Origin: Paenibacillus sp. Marseille-Q4541
Lineage (GTDB): Bacteria > Bacillota > Bacilli > Paenibacillales > Paenibacillaceae
Reading direction: 5' to 3'
Length of the DNA stretch: 64,000 nucleotides
Assembly: GCF_018310695.1 (NCBI RefSeq)
Contig: NZ_JAGXCY010000010.1
Location: 1 to 64,000, forward strand
How positions within the stretch are numbered: the stretch's first letter is position 1; each line of letters opens with the position of its first letter. The position numbers and the translations under genes are program-made. The notes beneath the pieces were generated by a model. That model was not told where the DNA came from, ran no database searches, and saw only the letters and a list, made by a program, of their open reading frames with translations. Below are positions 1 to 8,368 of this stretch, one piece after another.

Positions 1-2
1 GA

Positions 3-17
3 TTAGAATTATTATTA
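3..17. promoter_or_regulatory. PerR-like operator upstream of ahpC
   Basis: The 15-mer TTAGAATTATTATTA matches the Bacillus PerR box TTATAATNATTATAA at all but two defined positions and lies about 85 bp before the ahpC start. In Bacillus the ahpCF operon is controlled by PerR. The promoter itself probably lies partly outside the window, so spacing to -35/-10 cannot be judged. The region is AT-rich, so a chance match is possible. Confidence 0.45.
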
Positions 18-100
18 TTTAATTGGTTTTGGCCATTTTGTTCAAACTAATTAAATATCAATTCTTACAAAACCAAACACATTTTAGGAGGAACATGAAT

Positions 101-664
101 ATGTCTCTAATCGGAAAAGAAGTACAAGAATTTAAAGCGAATGCTTTTCAAAAAGGTGAATTTCTCGAAGTTTCTGAACAAAACTTTAAAGGTCAATGGA
201 GCGTAGTATGCTTCTACCCAGCAGACTTCACTTTCGTATGCCCAACTGAACTCGAAGATCTTCAAAATCAATATGCTACACTGAAAGATCTTGGCGTAGA
301 AGTATACTCTGTATCTACAGATACTCACTTTACACATAAAGCTTGGCACGATCATTCCGAAACTATCGGTAAAATCGAGTACATTATGATCGGAGACCCT
401 TCCCAAAAGATTTCCCGTATCTTTGATGTACTGGACGAAGAAGCTGGTCTTGCTGATCGCGGTACATTCATCATCGATCCAGATGGTGTTATCCAAACCG
501 TAGAAATCAATGCAGGCGGTATCGGCCGTGATGCAAGTACGCTTGTTAACAAAATCAAAGCAGCTCAATATGTACGCAACAATCCAGGTGAAGTTTGCCC
601 AGCTAAATGGCAAGAAGGCGGCGCTACACTCAAACCAAGTCTGGATCTTGTAGGCAAAATCTAA
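101..664 (+). CDS. ahpC: Alkyl hydroperoxide reductase subunit C (typical 2-Cys peroxiredoxin)
   Basis: Reduces hydrogen peroxide, organic hydroperoxides and peroxynitrite in the cytoplasm and is recycled by AhpF. The product is 187 aa, the usual AhpC length. The peroxidatic Cys47 sits in [13 protein letters not shown] and the resolving Cys166 in GEVCPAKW, the positions known from Bacillus AhpC. The start at 101 was chosen because AGGAGG (86-91) is 9 nt upstream; the ATG at 95 is only 3 nt from it, and the longer open frame back to 23 has no family similarity. ahpF follows 13 nt downstream with its own AAGGAG, so the two form an operon. A PerR-like box at 3-17 suggests peroxide control. Confidence 0.97.
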   Translation: MSLIGKEVQEFKANAFQKGEFLEVSEQNFKGQWSVVCFYPADFTFVCPTELEDLQNQYATLKDLGVEVYSVSTDTHFTHKAWHDHSETIGKIEYIMIGDPSQKISRIFDVLDEEAGLADRGTFIIDPDGVIQTVEINAGGIGRDASTLVNKIKAAQYVRNNPGEVCPAKWQEGGATLKPSLDLVGKI

Positions 665-677
665 GGAGTGTCGTTAA

Positions 678-2207
678 ATGATACTAGAAGCAGATATTAA
701 AGCACAATTAGATCAATATCTACAGCTTCTGGAAGGCGACGTAGTACTGAAAGTGTCCGCGGGAGACGATGAAGTTTCCCGTGACATGCTTTCCCTTGTG
801 GACGAGCTTGCTACGATGTCATCCAGAATTAAAGTGCAACATGCGCAACTAGAAAGAACACCAAGCTTCAGTGTAAACCGTGTTTCAGAAGACACGGGCG
901 TTGTTTTTGCTGGTATTCCTTTAGGACACGAATTTACTTCATTGGTTCTTGCCTTGCTTCAAGTGAGCGGTAGACCTCCGAAAGTAGATCAAAAGGTAAT
1001 CGATCAAGTTAAAAACATCAAAGGTGAGTATCACTTTGAATCCTATATTAGCTTGACTTGCCACAACTGTCCTGATGTCGTTCAAGCGTTAAACGTGATG
1101 AGCGTTCTGAATCCAGGCATTACACACACAATGATTGATGGTGCAGCCTTTAAAGATGAAGTTGAGAGCAAAGACATTATGGCAGTACCAACTGTTTTCA
1201 TGAATGGCGAACCATTTGGCAGCGGCCGTATGTCTCTGGAAGAAATTCTTGCTAAGGTAGGAAGTGTTCCAGATGCATCCGAGTTCAGCAACAAAGAACC
1301 TTTTGACGTTCTTGTTGTTGGTGGTGGTCCAGCTGGGGCAAGTGCCGCAATTTATGCAGCACGTAAAGGCATCCGTACTGGTATTATCGCTGAACGTTTT
1401 GGCGGTCAGATCATGGACACACTGGGTATCGAGAACTTTATCAGTGTGAAACATACAGAAGGTCCTAAACTTGCAGCTAGCCTGGAAGAACATGTGAAAG
1501 AGTATGATATCGATCTGATGAATTTACAGCGTGCTAAACGTCTGGAGAAAAAAGATCTTATCGAAATTGAGCTGGAAAACGGCGCTGTCGTTAAGAGTAA
1601 GACTGTAATTCTTTCTACCGGTGCACGTTGGCGTAATGTTGGCGTACCTGGCGAAGCGGAGTTCAAGAACAAAGGGGTAGCTTATTGCCCACACTGTGAT
1701 GGTCCATTGTTCGAAGGAAAACACGTAGCTGTTATCGGCGGCGGAAATTCTGGTATTGAAGCTGCGATCGACCTTGCTGGTATCGTAAAACATGTTACAG
1801 TTCTTGAGTTTATGCCTGAACTAAAAGCTGACTCCGTACTACAAGATCGTCTTTACAGCCTGCCTAACGTTACTGTTCTTAAGAATGTTCAAACGAAGGA
1901 AATCACGGGTACTGACAAAGTAAACGGAATCTCCTACATTGAACGTGATACAGAAACAGTAGGGCATATCGAACTTCAAGGCGTGTTTGTTCAAATTGGT
2001 CTTGTTCCGAATACAGATTGGTTAGGCGATACGATTGAACGTACTAGAATGGGTGAAATCGTTGTAGATAAACGTGGTGCGACAAGCCTTCCTGGTGTAT
2101 TTGCTGCCGGAGACTGCACAGACAGTGCCTACAAGCAAATCATTATCTCCATGGGATCAGGCGCTACTGCCTCACTCGGTGCTTTTGATTATCTCATTCG
2201 CAATTAA
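678..2207 (+). CDS. ahpF: Alkyl hydroperoxide reductase subunit F (NADH-dependent flavoprotein)
   Basis: FAD-dependent disulfide reductase that passes electrons from NADH to AhpC. At 509 aa it has the full family length. The N-terminal thioredoxin-like double fold (about 1-200) carries the redox pair C128-x2-C131 (TCHNCPD). The C-terminal thioredoxin-reductase-like part has the FAD motif GGGPAG (215-220), the active-site pair C337-x2-C340 (YCPHCDGP) and the NADH-binding GGGNSG (354-359). All key residues are intact. It is co-transcribed with ahpC and closed by a strong rho-independent terminator at 2222-2263. Confidence 0.97.
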   Translation: MILEADIKAQLDQYLQLLEGDVVLKVSAGDDEVSRDMLSLVDELATMSSRIKVQHAQLERTPSFSVNRVSEDTGVVFAGIPLGHEFTSLVLALLQVSGRPPKVDQKVIDQVKNIKGEYHFESYISLTCHNCPDVVQALNVMSVLNPGITHTMIDGAAFKDEVESKDIMAVPTVFMNGEPFGSGRMSLEEILAKVGSVPDASEFSNKEPFDVLVVGGGPAGASAAIYAARKGIRTGIIAERFGGQIMDTLGIENFISVKHTEGPKLAASLEEHVKEYDIDLMNLQRAKRLEKKDLIEIELENGAVVKSKTVILSTGARWRNVGVPGEAEFKNKGVAYCPHCDGPLFEGKHVAVIGGGNSGIEAAIDLAGIVKHVTVLEFMPELKADSVLQDRLYSLPNVTVLKNVQTKEITGTDKVNGISYIERDTETVGHIELQGVFVQIGLVPNTDWLGDTIERTRMGEIVVDKRGATSLPGVFAAGDCTDSAYKQIIISMGSGATASLGAFDYLIRN

Positions 2208-2221
2208 TCCCATTACTATAC

Positions 2222-2263
2222 GAAAGCCGCAGAACGAATTTATCGTTCTGTGGCTTTCTTTTT
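2222..2263 (+). terminator. Rho-independent terminator of ahpCF
   Basis: A 16-bp stem (GAAAGCC...GGCTTTC with one mismatch) and a 5-nt loop are followed by a run of T, starting 14 nt after the ahpF stop codon. Confidence 0.9.
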
Positions 2264-2318
2264 CTGAACTCATACCTTTGCAGCAATAAATCCAGAGCTT
2301 GCCTTGCTATTGTGGCAT

Positions 2319-2513
2319 TTAGAAAAGTCGAAATAATAATACTACTCCTGCAATAATCCCGACTAAAATAAGTAGATTGGACACTTCTCTCCATAAAGAT
2401 GGAAAACCATATTTATGCAGCATCTCTTCTTTTACGTCAAAATTCGCTTTTGCACTATAAGGATCGATTGGTTCAGAAATTAAATTCTGATCTTGGAGCG
2501 GTTCATTATTCAT
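2319..2513 (-). CDS. Small single-pass membrane protein, unknown function
   Basis: A 64-aa protein with a hydrophilic, acidic N-terminal half (about 1-40) and one C-terminal transmembrane segment (about 45-62, SNLLILVGIIAGVVLLF) ending in RLF. The short charged tail suggests a tail-anchored or N-in topology. The start is well supported: AAGGAGG lies 5-6 nt before the ATG. It stands alone on the minus strand, tail-to-tail with ahpF. I recognise no family; similar short one-TM proteins are common in Paenibacillus. Confidence 0.6.
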   Translation of the reverse strand: MNNEPLQDQNLISEPIDPYSAKANFDVKEEMLHKYGFPSLWREVSNLLILVGIIAGVVLLFRLF

Positions 2514-2630
2514 TTTCCCCTCCTTATCTCCCTAAATTTTATTCTATAAAAAGAACTTCATACTCTTTCTACGTCTTATTAATAAATAGGTTCCCATTAA
2601 ATTGGAAATTAAATAAACATAATAAGTACT

Positions 2631-2693
2631 AAAAAATAGCAAAAACAGAGTGTATTGGGTGTTAAAAAGACCCTCACTTCGTCTTTGCTATTT
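2631..2693 (-). terminator. Terminator of the SMP-30/SGNH/esterase operon
   Basis: A long imperfect hairpin: outer arms AAATAGCAAA/TTTGCTATTT enclose an inner GGGT/ACCC stem. Read on the minus strand it ends in a T-run, about 30 nt after the 2724 stop codon. Confidence 0.7.
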
Positions 2694-2723
2694 CATCTAG
2701 AAGTTAATAGTAACATGGACTAC

Positions 2724-3602
2724 TTATTGTTGTTTGTATCGGAAGGTCGGCATTCCTTTGACGCCAGGTTTGACTCGGAACAGCCCTCCTGCATGAGGTG
2801 TGTTTGCAAGCTGTTCTTCGTCCAGTCCGGTCCGTGCGGTAGTAATATAGAGCTCGTCCAGATCTTTACCTCCGAAGCAACAACATGTTACTTGCTTCGC
2901 AGGAACTTCAATGCGTGATAGCAGTTTGCCCGTGTTTGGATTCCAGCGGCTTACCTGTGAACCTCCCCAGTGTGCTACCCAGATCATCCCCTCAGCATCT
3001 ACCGTCATCCCATCTGGAAAACCGTCTTGATGTTCAAAATCAGCGGCTACTCTTGGGTTCGACACAGATCCGCTAGCAACCTCAAAATCATACTGATCTA
3101 CTTTTCCCGTCTGCGTGTCGATGTAGTACATGGTTTTATGATCAGGACTCCACCCGAGACCATTCGAAGTGGTTACGTCTGTAAATACGGTTCTTACTTC
3201 ACCGTCTTTTTCCAGACAATAGAGAGATCCTTGCTTGTCTTTACCTTCAAGGCTCATCGTTCCGGCCCAAAAACGGCCGGCAGGATCACACTTCCCATCA
3301 TTAAACCGATTATCATGACGACCATTCTCTGGGTCATGTATAAGCTCGAGTTCACCTGTATCCAAGTTATAAAAATGAAATCCTTCTCTTAGAACAATGA
3401 CAACGCGATCTTTTTCATAGGGAACGACAGCTCCGATATGTTGTCCAATCTCATAGACCGTATCCTTCCCTGTCTCAGGCTCATATGCATGCAGCTTGAA
3501 ACCTTCAATATCTACCCAATATAAACGGCCGGCTTCGGCATCCCAGCTGGGTCCTTCTCCGAGCTTCGCTTTTGCCTCTAATACGAGTTCGAGTTCTGCC
3601 AT
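2724..3602 (-). CDS. SMP-30/gluconolactonase/LRE family sugar lactonase
   Basis: A predicted six-bladed beta-propeller metal-dependent lactonase of 292 aa that would open an aldonolactone made by a sugar dehydrogenase. Family hallmarks are the N-terminal KLGEGPSWD with the metal-ligand Glu, RFNDGKCDPAGRFWAGTM, the metal-binding Asn in NGLGWSPD and the catalytic-type Asp in DGFPDGMTVD. The start at 3602 is preferred because GAAGGAGTG lies about 8 nt upstream; the 18 extra residues upstream do not fit the family. It sits 16 bp after the SGNH esterase gene and is last in a minus-strand run 5102-4278-3602. The substrate cannot be told from the sequence. Confidence 0.85.
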   Translation of the reverse strand: MAELELVLEAKAKLGEGPSWDAEAGRLYWVDIEGFKLHAYEPETGKDTVYEIGQHIGAVVPYEKDRVVIVLREGFHFYNLDTGELELIHDPENGRHDNRFNDGKCDPAGRFWAGTMSLEGKDKQGSLYCLEKDGEVRTVFTDVTTSNGLGWSPDHKTMYYIDTQTGKVDQYDFEVASGSVSNPRVAADFEHQDGFPDGMTVDAEGMIWVAHWGGSQVSRWNPNTGKLLSRIEVPAKQVTCCCFGGKDLDELYITTARTGLDEEQLANTPHAGGLFRVKPGVKGMPTFRYKQQ

Positions 3603-3618
3603 GTCAAACACTCCTTCG

Positions 3619-4278
3619 CTAGGATAGATTCCGATTCCACTCAAAACCGATGGCATTTAGTAAAGCCCTTGCCAGAACCATATGCCCTGTATGATTAGGA
3701 TGCACGCGATCCCAAGCAATGGCGCCAGGATAGAGGTGATCCCATAGCGGAGCTAGTGCTGCTTGAGTATCCACAAAAATAGTATCATTCTTTTTCGCAA
3801 CTCTGTGAACAGCCTCGCCATATAGATCCATAGTAGAGCGCATAGCGTCATCTGTGTTAGGTTCCAGATAGTAAGGTGTCATAAGAACGATTCCTTTTAC
3901 TTGAGGACGTACGGCCGTAACAATCTCCTGCAAAGTAGATTCATATTCATCCAGATAGACATGAAATTCTTTCCGCTGAGGACTGTCGAATTGACGCCAT
4001 ACATCATTGATTCCAATCATGATGGACAAAAAATCCGGTTTCAAATCAAGAACATCGGTTTGCCAGCGGTTTTTGAGGTCCCTCACGTTATTACCGCTGA
4101 TCCCCACATTTAAAACGCGAACACCAAGCTCTGGGTAAACACTCTGGAGCAGCGCATCTACGTTTTTAACGTAACCATCTCCAAGACCCATGCTGCCCTC
4201 GCCAACCGGTCTTGCCCGTCCACAATCCGTAACCGAATCACCGATCATGACGAATCTATCTCCTGCTTGCAACTTCAT
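3619..4278 (-). CDS. SGNH/GDSL hydrolase (carbohydrate acetylesterase-like)
   Basis: A 219-aa serine esterase. Block I is GDSVTDCGRA with the nucleophile Ser (about residue 15), block II has the oxyanion Gly in NVGISGN, block III is GINDVWR with the oxyanion Asn, and block V has Asp and His in DRVHPNHTGH. This block pattern matches the lysophospholipase L1-like and rhamnogalacturonan-acetylesterase-like branches. No signal peptide is seen, so it probably acts on imported oligosaccharides. The ATG at 4278 with GAGGAG 10 nt upstream is preferred over a GTG at 4287 that lies inside the ribosome binding region. It lies between the acetyl esterase and lactonase genes on the same strand. Confidence 0.85.
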   Translation of the reverse strand: MKLQAGDRFVMIGDSVTDCGRARPVGEGSMGLGDGYVKNVDALLQSVYPELGVRVLNVGISGNNVRDLKNRWQTDVLDLKPDFLSIMIGINDVWRQFDSPQRKEFHVYLDEYESTLQEIVTAVRPQVKGIVLMTPYYLEPNTDDAMRSTMDLYGEAVHRVAKKNDTIFVDTQAALAPLWDHLYPGAIAWDRVHPNHTGHMVLARALLNAIGFEWNRNLS

Positions 4279-4313
4279 GATTAACACACTCCTCTTCTAA
4301 ATTAATCGCGTTT

Positions 4314-5102
4314 CTACCATCCCTGCTTCCGAAGCCAGGTAATGCACAGTTCCTTCCACTTTCCAGATGACTCCTCTAGATCCTCGGCGAGTCCTATTCC
4401 ATGATGCCCCTCTTCAAATACATGAAGCTCATGAGGTACTTTGAAATGGCTTAATGCCATGGACATCGCTAGACTATTCTGCACAGGAACTGCCTCATCT
4501 TGAAACGTATGCCATATAAATGCGGGAGGTGTATCCTTCTTTACTTGCTTTTCGGTACTATATTTTTGGACAAGGTCCGAAGAAGCCTTTTCTCCCAGAA
4601 GTGCTTCTCTCGAACCTAGATGGCCGTAATCCTCCATTGTAATGACGGGGTAACACAAAATCATGGCATCTGGTCTCGAACTTTCAAAATCGATGGGATC
4701 TTCGGCATCAGCCCTTCCCTGAATCCAAGAAGTTCCTGCATTAGCGGTCAGATGTCCTCCTGCCGAGAAGCCCAGTATAGCAATTCGATTTTTTTCAATT
4801 ACATACTCCTCTGCCCGGGCCCTAACGTATTGTATTGCCCTTCTTGCATCAGCCAGCGGTGCGGGTTCTTTGTGCGGAAAGATCCGATACTTTAAAACAA
4901 ATGCAGAAATTCCTGCTTCATTCAACCACTTGGCTACCGGTTCTCCTTCATGAGGCGCAAGATGACGATATCCGCCACCCGGACAAATAATTACGGCACT
5001 TTTAGCCCCTTCTACAAGATAGGGTGTCAGCGTAGGTTTGTCATTTTCATACCCTTCAGCTGCATATGGAGGCTGTCCAGGCCAGATAAATATTTCAGAC
5101 AT
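4314..5102 (-). CDS. Alpha/beta hydrolase, acetyl (xylan) esterase-like
   Basis: A 262-aa cytoplasmic alpha/beta hydrolase. The oxyanion-hole region reads CPGGGYRHLAPHEGEPVA, the nucleophile elbow is GFSAGGH (about residue 118), and the C-terminal Asp (FQDEAVP) and His (FEEGHHGIG) complete the triad. These features fit the BD-FAE/acetylxylan esterase group that removes acetyl from sugars. No signal peptide. The start is supported by AAGAAGGGGAG before the ATG. It is first of a three-gene minus-strand run with the SGNH esterase and SMP-30 lactonase, suggesting joint processing of acetylated sugars. Confidence 0.85.
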   Translation of the reverse strand: MSEIFIWPGQPPYAAEGYENDKPTLTPYLVEGAKSAVIICPGGGYRHLAPHEGEPVAKWLNEAGISAFVLKYRIFPHKEPAPLADARRAIQYVRARAEEYVIEKNRIAILGFSAGGHLTANAGTSWIQGRADAEDPIDFESSRPDAMILCYPVITMEDYGHLGSREALLGEKASSDLVQKYSTEKQVKKDTPPAFIWHTFQDEAVPVQNSLAMSMALSHFKVPHELHVFEEGHHGIGLAEDLEESSGKWKELCITWLRKQGW

Positions 5103-5216
5103 GGTCTCCCCTTCTTTCTCTATTCCAAATTATGTATCCTGTCTCACCCATTCATCATCCTACATAAAACCGTTTTCATCAATCCTAAAAATCCGTCTTT
5201 TTTTCATATAAAATCG

Positions 5217-6056
5217 TTAGTACAGTTTACGGAAATGTTCCGGTGTCACACCCTCAATCTTTCGAAATGTGGCTACAAAATGGCTTGCATCCCGGAACCC
5301 AACCGCTTGGGCCGTGTCTTTCACCGTCATTTCAGGATGGGATGTGAGAATTTCCTTTGCTTTACGAATCCGTTTTAGGATGAAATATCCATAAGCTGTC
5401 TCGCCAAAGGATTGCTTGAATAGTGTATTTACGTATCTCGGACTGAGGGAGAGCACAGCGGCCATCTCGTCTAAACCCACTCCGGGATCTCCCAAATTTT
5501 CTTCCATAAAAACAAGCAACGGTGCAAGTCGACCTAGGGAATGCGACAAAGAAGGCGTATTCCCCGTCGTTCCATACTTTTTGAGCAATAACAGAAAGCG
5601 GTACATATCGCCTGAGGCATCGAGTCCGGTCAGATCCAGATCGCTGCCAATCGATCGCAGCACTTTTTGTCCATAGGACTGAAGGTCTGAGGCAGGATCC
5701 CACTGGTAACATGCAGATGGTTCGAGTTCAAGCGAAGCAAGAATAGGGCCCGACTGCGGACCGCTAAATGTAATATATAAAGTAGACCATCGTGATCCTG
5801 ACCCTTTCCTCTTGTATTCATGCGGTTCACCCGGGGCAATTAACACTCCTGTACCAGGAAGTACAGGGTAGGATTTCCCTCCAAAAGTGAACTCTCCCTC
5901 TCCTTCTACCGTTTGCAGCCAGTGATAACATGGATATCCTGAAGGACGCACAATGGATTCTTGATTTAAGTTCGCTCCAATACTTTCAATATATAAGGGC
6001 AGCGGTTGTTCTCTGCTTGTCATAAAAAAGCGTTGATGCTCTGGAGTCAGCAGCAT
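5217..6056 (-). CDS. AraC family transcriptional regulator, divergent to GH42
   Basis: A 279-aa regulator with an N-terminal cupin-like ligand-binding domain (about 20-110; EGEGEFTFGGKSYPVLPGTGVLI, PGEPHEYKR) and two C-terminal helix-turn-helix motifs (about 175-279; LSPRYVNTLFKQSFGETAYGY, then DTAQAVGFRDASHFVATFRKIEGVTPEHFRKLY). The start has GAGGTGG 4-5 nt upstream. It is divergent from the GH42 gene at 6171, across a 114-bp spacer holding a good promoter and a 16-bp palindrome, and is the likely activator of that gene. It may also control the esterase genes downstream on its own strand. Confidence 0.9.
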   Translation of the reverse strand: MLLTPEHQRFFMTSREQPLPLYIESIGANLNQESIVRPSGYPCYHWLQTVEGEGEFTFGGKSYPVLPGTGVLIAPGEPHEYKRKGSGSRWSTLYITFSGPQSGPILASLELEPSACYQWDPASDLQSYGQKVLRSIGSDLDLTGLDASGDMYRFLLLLKKYGTTGNTPSLSHSLGRLAPLLVFMEENLGDPGVGLDEMAAVLSLSPRYVNTLFKQSFGETAYGYFILKRIRKAKEILTSHPEMTVKDTAQAVGFRDASHFVATFRKIEGVTPEHFRKLY

Positions 6057-6096
6057 AGTCCCACCTCATTTCTGTTCCATATTATTATATACCTCA

Positions 6097-6125
6097 TTAC
6101 AATTCTTATATTTTAAAAATATAAT
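6097..6125 (+). promoter_or_regulatory. Sigma-A-type promoter of the first GH42 gene
   Basis: TTACAA (6097-6102), a 17-nt spacer and a perfect TATAAT (6120-6125), about 45 bp before the TTG start. The next 16 bases are a perfect palindrome, so the expected transcription start falls inside it. Confidence 0.7.
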
Positions 6126-6141
6126 CCATGATATATCATGG
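6126..6141. promoter_or_regulatory. 16-bp perfect palindrome over the predicted GH42 transcription start
   Basis: CCATGATATATCATGG reads the same on both strands and abuts the -10 hexamer. Its position is that of a repressor operator; in the transcript it would fold into a hairpin at the 5' end. The bound factor is unknown. The divergent AraC protein is one candidate, though AraC sites are usually direct repeats. Confidence 0.5.
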
Positions 6142-6170
6142 ACTTATTCTTATACAAGAGGTGACTTAAC

Positions 6171-8198
6171 TTGATTAGTTCTAAACTTCCTAAAGTATTT
6201 TACGGCGGCGATTATAACCCAGAACAATGGGATCATGAAACCCATCAAGAAGACCTGCGTATGTTCAAAATTGCGGGTATCGATATTGCAACCATTAACG
6301 TATTTTCATGGGCTAAAAATCAGCCAGATGAAATTACATATCATTTTGAATGGCTGGATGAACTCATTGATAGTCTTTATGAAAGCGGTGTCTATGTTTG
6401 TCTTGCAACGAGTACAGGTGCACATCCGGCATGGATGGCAACCAAATATCCAGATGTACTGCGTGTGGACAAGGACGGACGCAAACGTAAATTTGGAGGA
6501 CGCCACAACTCCTGTCCAAACAGCCCAACTTATCGTTTGTATTCGGAGCGAATTGCGAGCAAGCTTGCCGAACGTTACCAAGATCATCCTGCAGTACTGG
6601 TATGGCATGTTTCCAACGAATACGGAGGTGATTGCTACTGTGAAAACTGTGAGCGTGCTTTCCGTGTATGGCTCAAAGAACGTTATCAGACACTGGACGT
6701 CCTTAACAAAGCTTGGAATACTGCTTTCTGGGGTCACACGTTCTATGATTGGGATGAAATCGTACTTCCAAGCAACCTCAGTGAAGAATGGGGCGATCGC
6801 AGCACCAATTTCCAAGGAATCTCGCTCGACTACTCCCGCTTTAATTCCGACAGTATGCTGGATTGCTACAAACTTGAATATAATGCGATCAAAAAACATA
6901 TTCCGGAATCAGTTGTGACTACCAACTTGATGGGCTTTTTCAAGCAGCTCGATTATTTCAAGTGGGCTAAACATATGGACATCGTGTCCTGGGACAGCTA
7001 TCCGAGTCTTACAACTCCGCCTAGTGAAACTGCGATGGCAAATGATCTGATGAGAGGCCTGAAAGATGGCATGCCGTTCATGCTTATGGAGCAGACCCCG
7101 AGTCAGCAAAACTGGCAACCGTACAATTCTTTAAAACGTCCAGGCGTGATGCGACTGCAAAGTTATCAGACTGTCGCTCACGGAGCAGACACCGTCATGT
7201 TCTTCCAGCTTCGCCGTTCGATCGGTGCCTGCGAGAAGTATCATGGTGCTGTCATTGAACATGTAGGTCACGAGAATACACGTGTATTCCGCGAAGTAAC
7301 CCAGCTCGGCACAGAACTAGCGAAGCTTGGTGATCGAACGCTGGATTCCCGTTTAGAATCCAAAGTAGCGATTCTTTTTGACTGGGAGAACTGGTGGGCT
7401 ATTGAGAAATCAAGCGGACCGACAGTAGCTCTGAATTACGTGGAACAAATCCATAAGTATTATGCTGCTTTCTATCGCCGTAACATCCAGGTCGATATGA
7501 TCAGTGTAGACACAGATCTTTCATCCTACGATGTTGTCGTAGCACCCGTCCTTTACATGGTGAAATCCGGTTTTGCTAATAAGCTGGAGACATTCACTAA
7601 AAATGGTGGGACATTCGTTACTACTTTCTTCAGTGGAATCGTTAATGAGAATGATCTCGTTACCGTAGGAGGATACCCAGGAGAACTTCGTAACCTGCTT
7701 GGCATTTGGGTAGAAGAGATTGATGCCCTCTTCCCAGATCAAAAGAACAAGATGGTTGTGAAATCGTCGTACGGCACGCTACAAGGTGAATATGAATGTG
7801 GTATGCTTTGCGACCTGCTTCACACCGAAGGTGCGGAAGTGATCGCTGAGTATGGCGAAGACTTCTATCAAGGCATGCCTTCCTTGACTCGTAACGCTTT
7901 CGGCAATGGTGAGGCATATTATGTAGCTTCTGATCCAGAATCCAGCTTCCTAGATGGTCTAATTGACAAAATAGCAGCGGATAAAGGAATTGAGCCGAAC
8001 CTTGTAACACCGGAAGGTGTTGAGGTCAGTCGTCGTGTGAAAGACGGTATCTCTTACCTGTTCGTACTCAATTTTAATAAGGAAACCTCTTCCTATGACC
8101 TGGGTGAGGTTCAGGCTGAGGATCTCCTAACGGGTACTTCCCATAATGGAACCGTCCAAATTGAAGGGCGCGGAGTACAGATTTTGCAGGTTAAATAA
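6171..8198 (+). CDS. Beta-galactosidase, glycoside hydrolase family 42
   Basis: A 675-aa GH42 enzyme that releases terminal beta-galactose, probably from galacto-oligosaccharides inside the cell (no signal peptide). The TIM barrel (about 1-390) starts with YGGDYNPEQW. The acid/base is Glu150 in WHVSNEYGG and the nucleophile Glu307 in MLMEQTPSQQNW. The zinc cluster typical of the family is present as CYCENC plus an earlier Cys in HNSCPNSP. A trimerisation domain and a short C-terminal beta domain follow. The start is TTG with AGAGGTG 7 nt upstream; no in-frame ATG precedes the conserved N-terminus. It is divergent from an AraC regulator and closed by a hairpin at 8239-8280. A second GH42 lies at 48251-50341. 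Confidence 0.95.
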   Translation: MISSKLPKVFYGGDYNPEQWDHETHQEDLRMFKIAGIDIATINVFSWAKNQPDEITYHFEWLDELIDSLYESGVYVCLATSTGAHPAWMATKYPDVLRVDKDGRKRKFGGRHNSCPNSPTYRLYSERIASKLAERYQDHPAVLVWHVSNEYGGDCYCENCERAFRVWLKERYQTLDVLNKAWNTAFWGHTFYDWDEIVLPSNLSEEWGDRSTNFQGISLDYSRFNSDSMLDCYKLEYNAIKKHIPESVVTTNLMGFFKQLDYFKWAKHMDIVSWDSYPSLTTPPSETAMANDLMRGLKDGMPFMLMEQTPSQQNWQPYNSLKRPGVMRLQSYQTVAHGADTVMFFQLRRSIGACEKYHGAVIEHVGHENTRVFREVTQLGTELAKLGDRTLDSRLESKVAILFDWENWWAIEKSSGPTVALNYVEQIHKYYAAFYRRNIQVDMISVDTDLSSYDVVVAPVLYMVKSGFANKLETFTKNGGTFVTTFFSGIVNENDLVTVGGYPGELRNLLGIWVEEIDALFPDQKNKMVVKSSYGTLQGEYECGMLCDLLHTEGAEVIAEYGEDFYQGMPSLTRNAFGNGEAYYVASDPESSFLDGLIDKIAADKGIEPNLVTPEGVEVSRRVKDGISYLFVLNFNKETSSYDLGEVQAEDLLTGTSHNGTVQIEGRGVQILQVK

Positions 8199-8238
8199 TA
8201 CTACATTCGAACATATCACTCCGTTCCATCATCAAACC

Positions 8239-8280
8239 ATTCCCGTATGCTCTGAATTCGTAGAGTGTGCGGGAATTTTC
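8239..8280 (+). terminator. Terminator after the first GH42 gene
   Basis: Arms ATTCCCG/CGGGAAT with an inner CTCT/AGAG pairing and a short T-tail, about 40 nt downstream of the stop codon. Confidence 0.65.
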
Positions 8281-8368
8281 TATTTACACACTATACGTTG
8301 CAGGGGAATATGTTCTAATAGAGAATACAAATGAGAATATGATCAAGCCTTAGAGGAGTGAATCCTGT

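Noticed and set aside
107..613. 168-aa minus-strand ORF opposite ahpC
   Set aside because: It is the antisense shadow of a highly conserved gene with strong codon bias; no ribosome binding site and no family resemblance.
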